Part shown: piece by piece, positions 63,911-64,000 of the stretch
How the letters are laid out: each line of letters opens with the position of its first letter
Position numbering within the stretch: position 1 is the first letter of the stretch
Source of the DNA: an uncultured Lachnospiraceae bacterium
Lineage (GTDB): Bacteria > Bacillota > Clostridia > Lachnospirales > Lachnospiraceae
Length of the DNA stretch: 64,000 bases
Direction of reading: 5' to 3'
Assembly: GCA_910578605.1 (NCBI GenBank)
Contig: CAJTQG010000016.1
Span: 1-64,000, forward strand
Program-made: the position numbers and the translations under genes
The notes under the pieces: generated by a model
What the model was told of the DNA's origin: nothing
The model's input: the letters and a program-made list of their open reading frames with translations, nothing else
The model's database searches: none

Positions 63911-64000
63911 ATGTCAGCATTTTTATTTGTGCATTTTGTGGGAGAGGGGAAATATCATGAGCAAGTTTATTTTTCTGTCAGTAAGGATGGTTTGCATTGG
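63911..64000 (+). CDS. GH43-family enzyme, 5' end only
   Basis: An ATG at 63911 behind AAGGAGAAGGAA starts a frame that runs off the window. The 30 visible residues (MSAFLFVHFVGEG...EQVYFSVSKDGLHW) match the N-terminus of intracellular GH43 arabinofuranosidase/xylosidase-like proteins, which begin with a first propeller blade of this form. It probably completes the arabinan/galactan cluster. Full domain content cannot be seen. Confidence 0.7.
   Translation, partial: MSAFLFVHFVGEGKYHEQVYFSVSKDGLHW

Overview
The window looks like chromosomal DNA of a low-to-medium GC, Gram-positive, anaerobic gut-type Firmicute, most likely a Lachnospiraceae relative (Coprococcus-like). This is inferred from four things: strong AGGAGG-type ribosome binding sites; a Ptb-Buk terminal butyrate pathway; the FtsEX / M23 hydrolase / S41 protease cluster; and secreted CAZymes with Big_2, LamG and BspA-type LRR modules. 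I see no phage, insertion sequence, CRISPR array, rRNA or tRNA.

Layout. 1-11.7 kb: secreted L,D-transpeptidase (-), CvfB-like S1 protein, RidA, CPBP membrane protease, MsmK/UgpC-type sugar ABC ATPase, CdaR/PucR-type regulator, then the division and cell-wall operon ftsE-ftsX-M23 hydrolase-S41 protease. 11.7-17.2 kb: GH2 beta-galactosidase (-), a methyl-accepting chemotaxis protein (-), and behind it a small gene interrupted by an in-frame amber codon. 17.8-24 kb: a large secreted polysaccharide-lyase-like protein, then an HSP90 paralogue overlapping a helical partner gene. 24-26.5 kb: a GHKL sensor kinase whose C-terminus is an RsiV/DUF3298-like extracellular domain, the most unusual protein here. 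26.6-36.4 kb: uvrB (with a LexA/SOS box), uvrA, and the MoxR-DUF58-transglutaminase trio. 36.5-40.4 kb: an unrecognised 502-residue protein (-) and ptb-buk (-). 40.8-47.6 kb: cupin, pth, mfd overlapping a parvulin-like lipoprotein, a C_GCAxxG_C_C protein and two very small ORFs. 47.6-56 kb: a DUF4353-type lipoprotein behind four 11-bp direct repeats, a methyltransferase, an anchored protein ending in a C39-like domain without catalytic His/Asp, and a class A PBP (-). 56.3-64 kb: secreted GH43 arabinanase-like enzyme, AraC regulator (-), galactokinase, class II GalT and the start of another GH43 enzyme.

How the genes fit together. Several groups serve envelope growth and remodelling (L,D-transpeptidase, FtsEX/M23/S41, PBP1A, transglutaminase trio, RsiV-like kinase). 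Others serve plant or host glycan use: the arabinan/galactose cluster, LacZ, the lyase-like protein and the MsmK-type ATPase, which must work with permeases encoded elsewhere. UvrB, UvrA and Mfd make up much of nucleotide excision repair. Ptb-Buk gives ATP by substrate-level phosphorylation. Start codons were chosen from ribosome binding site position and family alignment; where the longest open frame was rejected, the entry says so.
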